Shown piece after piece: positions 39,624 to 48,573 of a stretch of DNA of 64,000 nt. The notes beneath the pieces were generated by a model. The model was not told the DNA's origin. It did not search any database and saw only the letters and a program-made list of their open reading frames with translations. The position numbers and the translations under genes were made by a program. Position 1 is the first letter of the stretch. Each line of letters starts with the position of its first letter. Origin of the DNA: Aliidiomarina soli. GTDB lineage: Bacteria; Pseudomonadota; Gammaproteobacteria; Enterobacterales; Alteromonadaceae. The stretch spans positions 494,817 to 558,816 of the forward strand of contig NZ_PIPO01000003.1 of NCBI RefSeq assembly GCF_003986975.1. Direction: 5' to 3'.

Positions 39624-41588
39624 ATGTACAAATCTGCTTTTTTTCTTACCACAGTCTCGGCTGCTGTGGTGCTGTCCGCATGTTCAATAAATCCCCAGCC
39701 ATCCGGTGAGCGCGCAATACTGGTGAGTATTGATGCGTTAAACGAACGGCTACTGCGCGATAATTTATCAGCGCAGCAGGCGCCCGCGCTGTATCGGGTT
39801 TTTGATGGCGGCGCCTGTACTGAGTATGCGCAACCTATGTTTCCGTCAGTGACTGCCGCAGGTCACGCGTCGATCTGGACCGGGGCTTATGGTGATGTGC
39901 ACAATATTGCAGCCAACGCCGTTCATGTCTTACCACGCGATCAAAATACCGTGATGGCGACAATTTCAGGGTTTGACTCGGCCAACCTAAGCGCCGAACC
40001 TATTTGGATCAGTGCGGGTTACGCGCAACGACGGGTGGGTGGGCACCACTCAACCCAGGCACCTGGTGAAGCAGGGTTCCCGGCCCGCAGCGGCGAGCGT
40101 AATGCTCAGCAACAGGCTGATTTCGAGCGCGTTCAGGCGGGCTACGAGTTAAGTAATGTGCAGGTGATGAATGGCTATAACCAGCAGGTCACAGGACATG
40201 CGGTCATTCGCGCTGAAGATGTCAGCTGGACTGAGGTTAGCCAGTGGCGCAATTTAGGCCAACTCGGGGTGACCCTCGAGCCAAAAGCTTTTACCTTCAG
40301 CAATGCGGCCGGCACCTTCCACGGTTTGCTGTTCGGTTCATCGCGTTATGACAGCATAGCGATTAGTTTGACGCCTGATATCAATCAGGCAGTGATAGCC
40401 CAGTCCAACCCAGTGGAGACGGAGGACTTTGCAGATCGCGAGCTGGCACGTCATTTTTCAAAGCCGTTAAAGGTAGAAACGGAAAGTGGCAATACTTTCC
40501 TCCGCGCTCGCCTTTTTGAAGTGAGCAACAATGGTGAAGACTTTATGCTTTACCACCCGTCGATGCATGTCATGGATACCAATCATGAGTCTGTCCAGGC
40601 AGGGTATGACGAGTATGTGCAGGGCTGGTTTGGTAATTCAGCGTCGCGCATGTACACGGCGGGTAAATTTGGTCCAACGCGTTTTCAGGGCGGTGACGGA
40701 ACTGCTGAAGCGCGGTATCTGGAAACAGCAGAATTATTTACCCGGGTGTTTAACAAAGGCAGCAGTTGGTTCTGGCAGGAGCAACAGGTTGATTTGCTGG
40801 TCGACTACTTCCCGTTAGGTGACTCCATTGACCACAGTTTACTGACCTATATGGACCCGACGTGGCCCGGATACGACGAGGCTGTCGGCGAGGCCATGAC
40901 TGAATTGCGTAACAAGACCTGGCAACTGGTCGATTTGCGTCTGGAGCATTTGTTGCAGCTTGCTGCTGACGCCAATGCGGCGACCTTCGTAGTCGGTGAC
41001 CATGGGATGCGCAGCAGCTGGATGGAATTTAAACCGAATGTGTTGTTGCAGCAGGCCGGGTTACAGGTGCTGGATGCAAACGGCATGGTTGATTTAAGCC
41101 AAAGTAAAGCGGTGGCCCCAAGTGGCCATTGGGTTACCATTAACACCACAGAGTGGCGTGGTGGGATTGTTGAACCGGATGAGAAAGAAGCGGTCATTGC
41201 CGAGGTGGTACAAGCCCTGCAAGGCGCAGCAGATAGTGAGGGCGGTTCGGTTATCGAGCGGGTATATATCGCCAGCGAACACCCAGAGCTGGGTATAGGA
41301 GGCGCCGCCGGGGGCGATGTTTATTGGTCTGAAGCGGATAACTATCGCAGCAGTCGCAGTACCCGTGGTGATCAGTATGTGGCAGAAACCAGTCCGTTAG
41401 GCTGGCATTCGCGCGCTTCGACCGACCCTTATATGCAAACCGTTACCTGCGCCTATGGCGGTGGGTTCACCAGCAAACGAATACCCGCCTCAAAATTGAT
41501 TGATGTGGCGCCGACGGTGTCCGACTATCTGCGTATGCCTGCGCCACGGCACACTCAGGGTCGTAGCCTGTTACCGGATCTACGCTAA
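39624..41588 (+). CDS. Alkaline phosphatase/NPP superfamily phosphodiesterase lipoprotein
   Basis: A 654-residue exported enzyme. The signal peptide ends in a lipobox (LSAC, Cys about residue 20). The alkaline-phosphatase fold shows the first metal-ligand Asp in ILVSIDALNE, the nucleophile region FPSVTAAGHASIWTG (Thr or Ser), LGDSIDHSL, and the metal site VVGDHGM. This is the nucleotide pyrophosphatase/phosphodiesterase branch; the phosphoester substrate is unknown. The start was moved to 39624 because the N-terminal extension of the longer frame precedes a complete lipoprotein signal. A strong terminator follows at 41619. Confidence 0.85.
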   Translation: MYKSAFFLTTVSAAVVLSACSINPQPSGERAILVSIDALNERLLRDNLSAQQAPALYRVFDGGACTEYAQPMFPSVTAAGHASIWTGAYGDVHNIAANAVHVLPRDQNTVMATISGFDSANLSAEPIWISAGYAQRRVGGHHSTQAPGEAGFPARSGERNAQQQADFERVQAGYELSNVQVMNGYNQQVTGHAVIRAEDVSWTEVSQWRNLGQLGVTLEPKAFTFSNAAGTFHGLLFGSSRYDSIAISLTPDINQAVIAQSNPVETEDFADRELARHFSKPLKVETESGNTFLRARLFEVSNNGEDFMLYHPSMHVMDTNHESVQAGYDEYVQGWFGNSASRMYTAGKFGPTRFQGGDGTAEARYLETAELFTRVFNKGSSWFWQEQQVDLLVDYFPLGDSIDHSLLTYMDPTWPGYDEAVGEAMTELRNKTWQLVDLRLEHLLQLAADANAATFVVGDHGMRSSWMEFKPNVLLQQAGLQVLDANGMVDLSQSKAVAPSGHWVTINTTEWRGGIVEPDEKEAVIAEVVQALQGAADSEGGSVIERVYIASEHPELGIGGAAGGDVYWSEADNYRSSRSTRGDQYVAETSPLGWHSRASTDPYMQTVTCAYGGGFTSKRIPASKLIDVAPTVSDYLRMPAPRHTQGRSLLPDLR

Positions 41589-41618
41589 CGACATTGTGGA
41601 CAGAATGCTGTCACAGGG

Positions 41619-41653
41619 AAGGCCAGCTAAGAATGACTTAGCTGGCCTTTTTT
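41619..41653 (+). terminator. Rho-independent terminator
   Basis: A 13-base-pair perfect stem, AAGGCCAGCTAAG with its complement, a 5-base loop and a T run to 41653. It ends the phosphodiesterase transcript and insulates the prp operon promoter region. Confidence 0.93.
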
Positions 41654-41683
41654 ATCCTCAACCCTGTCAGGGATTCTCTACAC

Positions 41684-41697
41684 AATTGTCGACAATT
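41684..41697. promoter_or_regulatory. Palindromic operator 1 for the GntR regulator
   Basis: A perfect 14-base palindrome AATTGTCGACAATT. A second copy of its right part lies at 41757-41770. FCD-type GntR dimers typically bind short palindromes of this kind. It lies upstream of the proposed -35 element. Confidence 0.65.
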
Positions 41698-41712
41698 CCT
41701 GGGTAATGGCTA

Positions 41713-41740
41713 TTGAAGCTTTGAATAAAAGGTATAAAAT
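41713..41740 (+). promoter_or_regulatory. Predicted promoter of the gntR-prp operon
   Basis: TTGAAG (41713-41718) and TAAAAT (41735-41740) are separated by 16 bases and match the sigma-70 hexamers at 4 and 5 positions. The pair is flanked by the two GntR-type palindromes. The predicted transcript start is near 41747, giving a leader of about 24 bases. Confidence 0.45.
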
Positions 41741-41756
41741 GGTCGTATATTCAAAA

Positions 41757-41770
41757 GCTGTCGACAATTC
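41757..41770. promoter_or_regulatory. Palindromic operator 2, abutting the gntR start codon
   Basis: GCTGTCGACAATTC shares TGTCGACAATTC with operator 1 and keeps the 8-base palindromic core TGTCGACA at 41759-41766. Its centre is 72 bases from that of operator 1. It ends directly at the ATG (41771), so bound regulator would block early transcription, and no separate Shine-Dalgarno sequence is visible. Confidence 0.6.
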
Positions 41771-42454
41771 ATGCATATTGAAAACGTTTTACTACGACCT
41801 CCAGTGACCGCATCTGATCGCGTCCTGCTTGAAATTCAGAAAGCCATTGTGGAAGGCAGCATAGCCCCGGGCAGCAAAATGAGTGAGCCGGAGTTGGCAA
41901 AACGCTTTGAAGTCAGCCGCGCGCCGTTGCGAGAGGCAATGGCAAGGCTGGAGCGCTGTCATCTGATTGAACGGACCCCGAATGCGGGTGCCCGGGTGGT
42001 GACTTTGACCCCGCAAGGGTTGTTGTCGCTATACCAGTTGCGCGAGGAGCTGGAAGGGCTGGCCTGTCGGCTGGCGGCCGAGAACATGGCGGAAGGCGAA
42101 ATAACCGAATTACGCGACTTGCTGGATGCGCATTTGCAGACACAACGGGTACGCGAAGGTGAAAGTTATTATCAGGAAGCGGGTGACCTCGACTTTCATT
42201 ACCGAATTATCCTCGGCAGTAAAAATCCGTATTTAATCAACATTTTGTGTGACGAGCTTTACTTTCTGGTGCGGATGTACCGGGTTCAGCTGGGCATGAA
42301 CGGGCCACGGGTGTCCCGTGCATTTGACGAGCACAAAGCTATTATTAATGCCATTGCCAATCGCGATGGTGAACTTGCCGACTTACTGATGCGACGCCAT
42401 ATCGGCGCATCACGTCAGAACATCGAAATTCAACTGCAAAATAAGGGAAACTAG
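41771..42454 (+). CDS. GntR family regulator of the methylcitrate operon
   Basis: A 227-residue FCD-type GntR regulator. The N-terminal winged helix (about residues 20-80; [24 protein letters not shown]) is followed by an all-helical FCD ligand-binding domain with metal-site-type histidines ([10 protein letters not shown]). It ends 1 base before prpB, so it heads the prp operon and probably autoregulates it. Operator-like palindromes flank its promoter, and its start lacks a clear ribosome binding site. In enterics prp is controlled by a sigma-54 PrpR instead; a GntR regulator is usual in Shewanella-like groups. Confidence 0.9.
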   Translation: MHIENVLLRPPVTASDRVLLEIQKAIVEGSIAPGSKMSEPELAKRFEVSRAPLREAMARLERCHLIERTPNAGARVVTLTPQGLLSLYQLREELEGLACRLAAENMAEGEITELRDLLDAHLQTQRVREGESYYQEAGDLDFHYRIILGSKNPYLINILCDELYFLVRMYRVQLGMNGPRVSRAFDEHKAIINAIANRDGELADLLMRRHIGASRQNIEIQLQNKGN

Positions 42455-42455
42455 C

Positions 42456-43337
42456 ATGACACAGCTTATCAGCGCAGGCGCAAAGCTACGCGACGCAATC
42501 AAATCAGAAAAGCCATTGCAGGTGGTGGGTACTATTAACGCCTACACTGCAATGATGGCGGAACGCGTTGGCCATAAAGCACTCTACTTATCAGGTGCCG
42601 GTGTTGCCAATGCCTCGTTCGGTTTGCCGGACTTAGGTATGACCTCATTGAATGACGTTTGTGAAGACATTCGTCGGATTACCGCGGCGACTGATTTACC
42701 TTTGCTGGTCGATGCAGACACAGGCTGGGGCGGTGCATTTAATATCGCACGGACAGTGAAAGAAATGACCCGGGCCGGTGCGGCAGGGTTTCATATTGAA
42801 GATCAGGTAGCGCAAAAGCGCTGTGGTCATCGCCCGAACAAAGAAATCGTCTCGCAGCCTGAAATGGTCGACCGGGTGAAAGCTGCGGTTGATGCACGTA
42901 CTGACGAGAATTTTTTCATTATGGCGCGTACCGATGCGCTGCAACAGGAAGGTCTGGAAGCTGCGATTGAGCGTGCTCAAGCCTGTGTTGAAGCCGGTGC
43001 CGATGCGATTTTTGCCGAAGCGGTGCACACCCTTGAGCAATACGATGCCTTCAGTAAAGCACTGAATGTACCTGTGCTGGCGAATATTACCGAATTTGGT
43101 GCGACACCATTATTTAATAAACAAGAGCTGGCTGAAGTCGGTGTCGAAATGGTGCTGTATCCGTTAAGCGCATTCCGTGCCATGAACAAGGCGGCTTTGA
43201 ATGTCTACAACAGCATTTTAGAGAACGGTGATCAGAAAGCAGTGGTCGATGACATGCAAACGCGTGCCGAGCTGTATGACTTTCTGAATTACCACGCGTT
43301 TGAAGAAAAGCTGGACGCACTTTTTACTAAAAAATAA
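42456..43337 (+). CDS. prpB: 2-methylisocitrate lyase
   Basis: A 293-residue enzyme of the isocitrate lyase/PEP mutase superfamily that cleaves 2-methylisocitrate to pyruvate and succinate, the last step of the methylcitrate cycle. Signatures are [18 protein letters not shown], the magnesium-site DADTGWGG, the catalytic loop [11 protein letters not shown], and [19 protein letters not shown] precedes the ATG, and the spacing to gntR is 1 base. prpC follows after 14 bases. Confidence 0.96.
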   Translation: MTQLISAGAKLRDAIKSEKPLQVVGTINAYTAMMAERVGHKALYLSGAGVANASFGLPDLGMTSLNDVCEDIRRITAATDLPLLVDADTGWGGAFNIARTVKEMTRAGAAGFHIEDQVAQKRCGHRPNKEIVSQPEMVDRVKAAVDARTDENFFIMARTDALQQEGLEAAIERAQACVEAGADAIFAEAVHTLEQYDAFSKALNVPVLANITEFGATPLFNKQELAEVGVEMVLYPLSAFRAMNKAALNVYNSILENGDQKAVVDDMQTRAELYDFLNYHAFEEKLDALFTKK

Positions 43338-43351
43338 CGAGGAGTTTAATC

Positions 43352-44476
43352 ATGGCAGAGAAAGCATTGAGTGGAGCAGGCCTGCGTGGCCAGGTCGCTG
43401 GCGAAACAGCACTGTGTACCGTTGGTAAAAGTGGTTCAGGCCTGACATACCGTGGTTATGATATTAAGGAACTGGCGGATAAAGTTAGCTTTGAAGAAGT
43501 AGCCTACCTGCTGGCGCATGGCGAATTGCCAACCCAGTCTGAGTTAAGCGACTACAAAACCCGTTTGAAGTCATTACGTGGTTTACCACAAGAGCTAAAA
43601 GACGTGCTTGAGCGGATTCCGGCTGAAGCGCACCCGATGGACGTGCTGCGTACCGGTTGTTCATTCCTCGGTAACCTGGAAACCGAAGAGAGCTTTGACG
43701 ACGCGGATCGCCATATTGAGCGTATGCTGGCGGTGTTCCCAAGCATTATGCTGTACTGGTACCGCTACAGCCACGATGGTGTGCGGATTGAAACCGAAAC
43801 CAATGACGACTCAATTGGTGCGCACTTCCTGCATTTGCTGCATGACAAAGCGCCGACTGAATTGCATTCAGCAGTGATGAATACCTCATTGATTCTGTAT
43901 GCAGAGCATGAATTCAACGCCTCGACTTTTACCGCGCGGGTGTGTGCTTCAACCTTGTCAGATATTCATTCCTGTGTGACTGGCGCGATCGGTTCGCTGC
44001 GTGGACCACTGCATGGTGGCGCCAACGAAGCGGCGATGGATCTGATTGAAAACATGGAATCAGCTGACGATGCAGAAAGCACCCTGGTCGGTATGCTGGA
44101 ACGCAAAGACAAGATCATGGGCTTTGGTCACGCTATTTATCGTGAATTCGATCCACGCAATGACATCATCAAAGCCTGGTCGAAAAAGCTGTCTGAAGAG
44201 TTTGGCGACAGCCGCTTGTATGACGTGTCAGTGCGCTGTGAAGAAGTGATGTGGCGGGAGAAGAAATTGTTCCCGAATGCGGATTTCTTCCATGCGTCTG
44301 CCTATCACTACATGGGCATCCCGACCAAACTGTTCACGCCAATTTTCGTCATGTCGCGGGTTAGTGGCTGGACTGCACACGTTAAAGAACAGCGTGCGAA
44401 CAACCGTATTATCCGCCCAAGTGCTGATTATACAGGCCCAGAGCCACGCCCAGTACCGGCTTTGTCTGAGCGCTAG
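43352..44476 (+). CDS. prpC: 2-methylcitrate synthase
   Basis: A 374-residue citrate-synthase-family enzyme condensing propionyl-CoA with oxaloacetate. The opening GLRGQVAGETALCTVGKSG and the short length distinguish PrpC from the longer TCA-cycle citrate synthase. Catalytic elements are GPLHGGANEAAM, GFGHAIYREFDPRN and VSGWTAHVKEQ. GAGG precedes the ATG. A hairpin follows, then acnD after 97 bases. Confidence 0.95.
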   Translation: MAEKALSGAGLRGQVAGETALCTVGKSGSGLTYRGYDIKELADKVSFEEVAYLLAHGELPTQSELSDYKTRLKSLRGLPQELKDVLERIPAEAHPMDVLRTGCSFLGNLETEESFDDADRHIERMLAVFPSIMLYWYRYSHDGVRIETETNDDSIGAHFLHLLHDKAPTELHSAVMNTSLILYAEHEFNASTFTARVCASTLSDIHSCVTGAIGSLRGPLHGGANEAAMDLIENMESADDAESTLVGMLERKDKIMGFGHAIYREFDPRNDIIKAWSKKLSEEFGDSRLYDVSVRCEEVMWREKKLFPNADFFHASAYHYMGIPTKLFTPIFVMSRVSGWTAHVKEQRANNRIIRPSADYTGPEPRPVPALSER

Positions 44477-44491
44477 ACGCTAGCTAAGAGT

Positions 44492-44516
44492 AAACGGCAG
44501 GCTTAGCCTGCCGTTT
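44492..44516 (+). terminator. Intercistronic hairpin between prpC and acnD
   Basis: An 11-base-pair perfect stem (AAACGGCAGGC with its complement) and a 3-base loop, 15 bases after the prpC stop. Only three Ts follow, so it may act as a partial terminator or an RNA stabiliser rather than a full stop. Confidence 0.6.
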
Positions 44517-44573
44517 CGCAGGGCATGCAAGGCATGGCCTACAAAGCCAGCTACAACCTTTCAGGTGACTAAC

Positions 44574-47168
44574 ATGAAGAGCGAATATCGCAAGCTTCTA
44601 CCAGGCACGAATCTTTATTACTACGATACCCGTGCCGCGATAGAAGACATTAAACCCGGTAGCTACGACAAGCTGCCCTATACGTCGAAGGTTCTCGCCG
44701 AGCAACTGGTACGCCGCGGCGAAGGCCAGACCCTGACCGATGGCCTTAATCAATTCATCGAGCGCAAACGCGATCTCGACTTCCCCTGGTATCCTGCGCG
44801 TGTGGTCTGCCATGACATTCTTGGGCAAACCGCGCTGGTTGATTTGGCTGGTTTGCGTGATGCCATTGCCGATCAGGGTGGAGACCCGGCCAAGGTCAAC
44901 CCGGTCGTGCCAACTCAGCTGATTGTTGACCATTCGCTGGCGGTTGAGCATGCGGGGTTTGAAAAAGATGCCTTTGAAAAGAACCGCCAGATTGAAGACC
45001 GTCGCAATGACGACCGTTTTCACTTTATTAACTGGACCAAAACGGCGTTTAAAAACGTTGATGTAATCCCTCCGGGCAATGGCATTATGCACCAGATTAA
45101 CCTGGAGAAAATGTCACCAGTGGTGCAGGTTCGTGATGGGGTGGCATTCCCGGATACCTGTGTCGGTACCGACTCTCACACGCCCATGGTAGACGCCTTA
45201 GGCGTTATCTCGGTTGGTGTTGGTGGGCTTGAAGCTGAGAGCGTGATGCTCGGCCGTGCCTCTTACATGCGTTTACCGGATATCGTAGGTGTTAAGCTCA
45301 CCGGCAAGCTGCAACCGGGCATTACCAGCACCGATTTGGTCCTGGCAATTACCGAGTTTCTGCGCCGCGAGCGGGTGGTTGGTGCCTACCTCGAGTTCTT
45401 CGGTGAAGGGGCTGACAAGCTAAGCGTTGGTGACCGCGCTACCATTTCCAATATGACACCGGAATATGGTGCCACGGCGGCGATGTTCTACATCGACGAG
45501 CAAACCATTGATTACCTTAAATTGACCGGTCGGGCTGACGAGCAGGTTGAACTGGTTGAGCGTTATGCCAAAGAAACCGGCTTATGGGCCTCGCAAATGA
45601 CAGAGGCTGAGTACGAACGTGTGCTGACCTTTGATCTGTCGAGCGTCGGCCGTAACATGGCCGGGCCGTCTAATCCGCATGCGCTGCTACCGTCGTCAGA
45701 ACTGGCCAGCCGTGGAATTGCCGGGCAGTACGAGCAGGTTGACGGTAAAATGCCGGATGGCGCGGTGATCATCGCTGCCATTACCAGCTGCACCAATACC
45801 AGTAACCCGCGCAATATGGTTGCTGCAGGCTTGATCGCCCGCAATGCTAATAAGCTTGGTCTGACCCGTAAGCCATGGGTTAAATCCTCGCTGGCGCCGG
45901 GTTCAAAAACGGTCAAGATGTACCTCGAAGAAGCGGATCTGATGGAAGAGCTGGAAACCCTCGGCTTCGGTCTGGTTGGTTTCGCTTGTACCACCTGCAA
46001 CGGGATGAGTGGCTCACTTGACCCGGTGATCCAGCAGGAAATTATTGAACGCGATCTGTATTCAACCGCGGTACTGTCAGGCAATCGTAACTTTGACGGT
46101 CGTATTCACCCGCACGCGAAGCAGGCGTTTCTGGCGTCACCTCCGCTGGTCGTGGCCTATGCGATAGCAGGTAGCATTCGTTTTGACATCGAAAAAGATG
46201 CGCTTGGCTACGACAAAGAGGGCAATCCGATTACGCTGAAAGATATCTGGCCATCGGATGACGAGATCGACGCCATCGTTAAACAGGCGGTTAAACCGGA
46301 GCAGTACCGTACTGTGTATGAGCCGATGTTTAACCTGTCCGTCGATTACGGGGAAAAGAACGATCCGCTGTACAAGTGGCGCCCACAAAGCACCTACATT
46401 CGTCGTCCTCCATACTGGGAAGGCGGGCTTGCCACGGCTCCGTCGTTAACCGGAATGCGGCCATTGGCAGTCTTTGGTGACAACATCACCACCGACCATC
46501 TGTCACCGTCAAATGCCATTATGGCGGACAGTGCAGCAGGTGAATACCTGGCCAGCATGGGCGTTCCGGAAGAAGACTTTAACTCGTACGCGACCCACCG
46601 TGGTGACCATTTGACCGCCCAGCGGGCAACCTTAGCCAATCCTAAAATCTTTAATGAAATGGTGACGGATAAGGATGGCAAAGTTATTCAGGGGTCGCTG
46701 GCGCGGGTAGAACCCGAAGGTAAACAGATGCGCATGTGGGAAGCAATTGAAACCTACATGGAGCGCAAGCAGCCGCTGATTATTATCGCCGGCAATGACT
46801 ACGGTCAGGGTTCATCGCGTGACTGGGCTGCCAAAGGCGTTCGCTTAGCAGGTGTAGAGGCTATTGTCGCTGAAGGCTTCGAGCGTATTCACCGCACCAA
46901 CCTGATTGGAATGGGTGTTATGCCACTGGAGTTTAAACCAGGTACCACACGCACCACCCTGAACATCGACGGAACTGAAACCTTTGATGTGAAAGGTGAA
47001 CCAGCGCCCGGTGCTGAGCTTACTCTGGTCATCCACCGTAAAGATGGTGAACAACTTGAAGTGCCGGTAACCTGTCGCCTGGATACTGGTGAAGAGCTTG
47101 GTGTGTATAGTGCAGGTGGTGTATTACAGCGGTTCGCCAAAGACTTTCTTGAGTCTGAAAGCGCCTAA
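44574..47168 (+). CDS. acnD: Fe/S-dependent 2-methylisocitrate dehydratase AcnD
   Basis: An 864-residue aconitase-family enzyme dehydrating 2-methylcitrate; it replaces PrpD in many non-enteric bacteria. Iron-sulfur cysteines lie in ITSCTNTSNPRNM and ACTTCNGMSG, and the swivel domain carries GNDYGQGSSRDWAAKG. In Shewanella oneidensis AcnD product needs the isomerase PrpF, encoded here next door. ATG 44574 has AGGTGA upstream; the GTG at 44565 would give three more residues. Hairpins lie on both sides of the gene. Confidence 0.95.
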   Translation: MKSEYRKLLPGTNLYYYDTRAAIEDIKPGSYDKLPYTSKVLAEQLVRRGEGQTLTDGLNQFIERKRDLDFPWYPARVVCHDILGQTALVDLAGLRDAIADQGGDPAKVNPVVPTQLIVDHSLAVEHAGFEKDAFEKNRQIEDRRNDDRFHFINWTKTAFKNVDVIPPGNGIMHQINLEKMSPVVQVRDGVAFPDTCVGTDSHTPMVDALGVISVGVGGLEAESVMLGRASYMRLPDIVGVKLTGKLQPGITSTDLVLAITEFLRRERVVGAYLEFFGEGADKLSVGDRATISNMTPEYGATAAMFYIDEQTIDYLKLTGRADEQVELVERYAKETGLWASQMTEAEYERVLTFDLSSVGRNMAGPSNPHALLPSSELASRGIAGQYEQVDGKMPDGAVIIAAITSCTNTSNPRNMVAAGLIARNANKLGLTRKPWVKSSLAPGSKTVKMYLEEADLMEELETLGFGLVGFACTTCNGMSGSLDPVIQQEIIERDLYSTAVLSGNRNFDGRIHPHAKQAFLASPPLVVAYAIAGSIRFDIEKDALGYDKEGNPITLKDIWPSDDEIDAIVKQAVKPEQYRTVYEPMFNLSVDYGEKNDPLYKWRPQSTYIRRPPYWEGGLATAPSLTGMRPLAVFGDNITTDHLSPSNAIMADSAAGEYLASMGVPEEDFNSYATHRGDHLTAQRATLANPKIFNEMVTDKDGKVIQGSLARVEPEGKQMRMWEAIETYMERKQPLIIIAGNDYGQGSSRDWAAKGVRLAGVEAIVAEGFERIHRTNLIGMGVMPLEFKPGTTRTTLNIDGTETFDVKGEPAPGAELTLVIHRKDGEQLEVPVTCRLDTGEELGVYSAGGVLQRFAKDFLESESA

Positions 47169-47211
47169 CCATTCGTTTTGCCATTTTGATGAACACGAAG
47201 CTTAAAAAACC

Positions 47212-47237
47212 AAAGGGGCCCGTTGCGGCCCCTTTTT
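47212..47237 (+). terminator. Hairpin with T run between acnD and prpF
   Basis: A 9-base-pair perfect stem AAAGGGGCC/GGCCCCTTT with a 6-base loop and five Ts, inside the operon. It looks like a genuine intrinsic terminator, so prpF may be read at a lower level or from its own promoter. Confidence 0.8.
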
Positions 47238-47272
47238 AAGCGTTCAGTATTGAAATCATGCGGGAGTAAATC

Positions 47273-48466
47273 ATGACCCATCCAGCACAAATTAAAATTG
47301 CCGCGACTTATATGCGTGGCGGTACCAGTAAAGGCGTATTCTTTCGCCTTGACGACTTACCTGAAAATGCCCGCCAACCGGGTGCGGCCCGTGACAAACT
47401 CCTGTTGCGCGTGATTGGCAGCCCGGACCCCTATGGTAAACATACCGATGGTATGGGCGGGGCAACCTCAAGCACCAGTAAGACCGTGATTGTCAGCAAA
47501 AGTAGCAAAGCGGACCATGACGTCGATTATTTGTTTGGCCAGGTGTCCATTGACAAGCCTTTTGTCGACTGGAGTGGCAACTGTGGCAACCTGTCGGCAG
47601 CGGTAGGACCTTTTGCTATCAGCAACGGCCTAATAGACGCTGACAAAGTACCTGAAAATGGCGTCTGTGAAGTACGTATCTGGCAGGCTAATATTGAAAA
47701 GACCATTATCGCGCGGGTGCCTGTCACAAATGGGCAGGTGCAGGAAACCGGCGACTTCGAGCTTGACGGTGTGACCTTCCCGGCAGCTGAAATTCCAGTC
47801 GAGTTTATCGACCCGGCATCTGATGAAGACGGGCAGGGTGGCTCGATGTTCCCCACCGGTAACCTGGTGGATGAACTGGAAGTTCCTGGTCTGGGTGTGT
47901 TAAAAGCGACCATGATAGATGCCGGAATTCCGACCGTGTTTATCAATGCGGAAGACGTGAATTACACCGGCGTTGAATTGCAGGAAGCGATTAACAGCGA
48001 CCCGGATGCACTGTTGATGTTTGAGCGTATTCGCGCCCATGGTGCCCTTAAAATGGGCGTTATTAAGGATTTGGCAGAAGCTGAAAGCCGTCAGCATACG
48101 CCGAAAGTGGCTTTTGTCGCCGGCCCACAAAGCTATGTTGCATCCAGCGGTAAACAGGTCGCAGCTGGCGATGTTGACGTGCTGGTTCGCGCGCTGTCTA
48201 TGGGTAAACTGCACCACGCCATGATGGGCACTGCTGCCGTCGCCATTGGCACTGCCGCAGCGATTCCCGGCACCCTGGTTAATCTTGCGGCTGGTGGCGA
48301 TGAGCGTAAGTTTGTCACCTTCGGTCATCCGTCAGGTACGCTCAAAGTCGGTGCTGAAGCGACTCTGGTGAATGGTGAATGGCAGGTAAAAAAAGCAATT
48401 ATGAGCCGCAGTGCGAGAGTGTTGATGGAAGGTTTTGTCCGTGTTCCCGGTGACTACATGAAGTAA
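47273..48466 (+). CDS. prpF: 2-methylaconitate cis-trans isomerase PrpF
   Basis: A 397-residue diaminopimelate-epimerase-like-fold protein. Signatures are YMRGGTSKGVFF, GMGGATSSTSKT, the catalytic-cysteine region WSGNCGNLSAAVGPFAI, and VFINAEDV. PrpF isomerises the trans-2-methylaconitate made by AcnD to the cis form used by aconitase B. It is the last gene of the prp cluster and is followed by a 24-base-pair inverted repeat. GGGAG precedes the ATG. Confidence 0.95.
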   Translation: MTHPAQIKIAATYMRGGTSKGVFFRLDDLPENARQPGAARDKLLLRVIGSPDPYGKHTDGMGGATSSTSKTVIVSKSSKADHDVDYLFGQVSIDKPFVDWSGNCGNLSAAVGPFAISNGLIDADKVPENGVCEVRIWQANIEKTIIARVPVTNGQVQETGDFELDGVTFPAAEIPVEFIDPASDEDGQGGSMFPTGNLVDELEVPGLGVLKATMIDAGIPTVFINAEDVNYTGVELQEAINSDPDALLMFERIRAHGALKMGVIKDLAEAESRQHTPKVAFVAGPQSYVASSGKQVAAGDVDVLVRALSMGKLHHAMMGTAAVAIGTAAAIPGTLVNLAAGGDERKFVTFGHPSGTLKVGAEATLVNGEWQVKKAIMSRSARVLMEGFVRVPGDYMK

Positions 48467-48475
48467 GGTGTAGAT

Positions 48476-48529
48476 GTAGAAAAGCAGTGAGGCCGCAAAC
48501 CGAAATTTGCGGCCTCACTGCTTTTCTAC
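48476..48529. terminator. 24-bp perfect inverted repeat, bidirectional terminator-like
   Basis: Left arm 48476-48499 and right arm 48506-48529 are perfectly complementary over 24 bases, with a 6-base loop CCGAAA. The GAAAAGC/GCTTTTC stretch provides A and T runs at the outer arms. It lies 10 bases after prpF and between convergent genes. Two copies of TACTAAAGACT (48527 and about 48560) follow. Confidence 0.75.
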
Positions 48530-48573
48530 TAAAGACTTTGCTACAAAATACTCTGTTACTAAAGACTGTGCTG

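Noticed and set aside
44598..45092. 164-codon open frame on the minus strand inside acnD
   Set aside because: Antisense shadow of a conserved enzyme; no initiation signals and no recognisable product.
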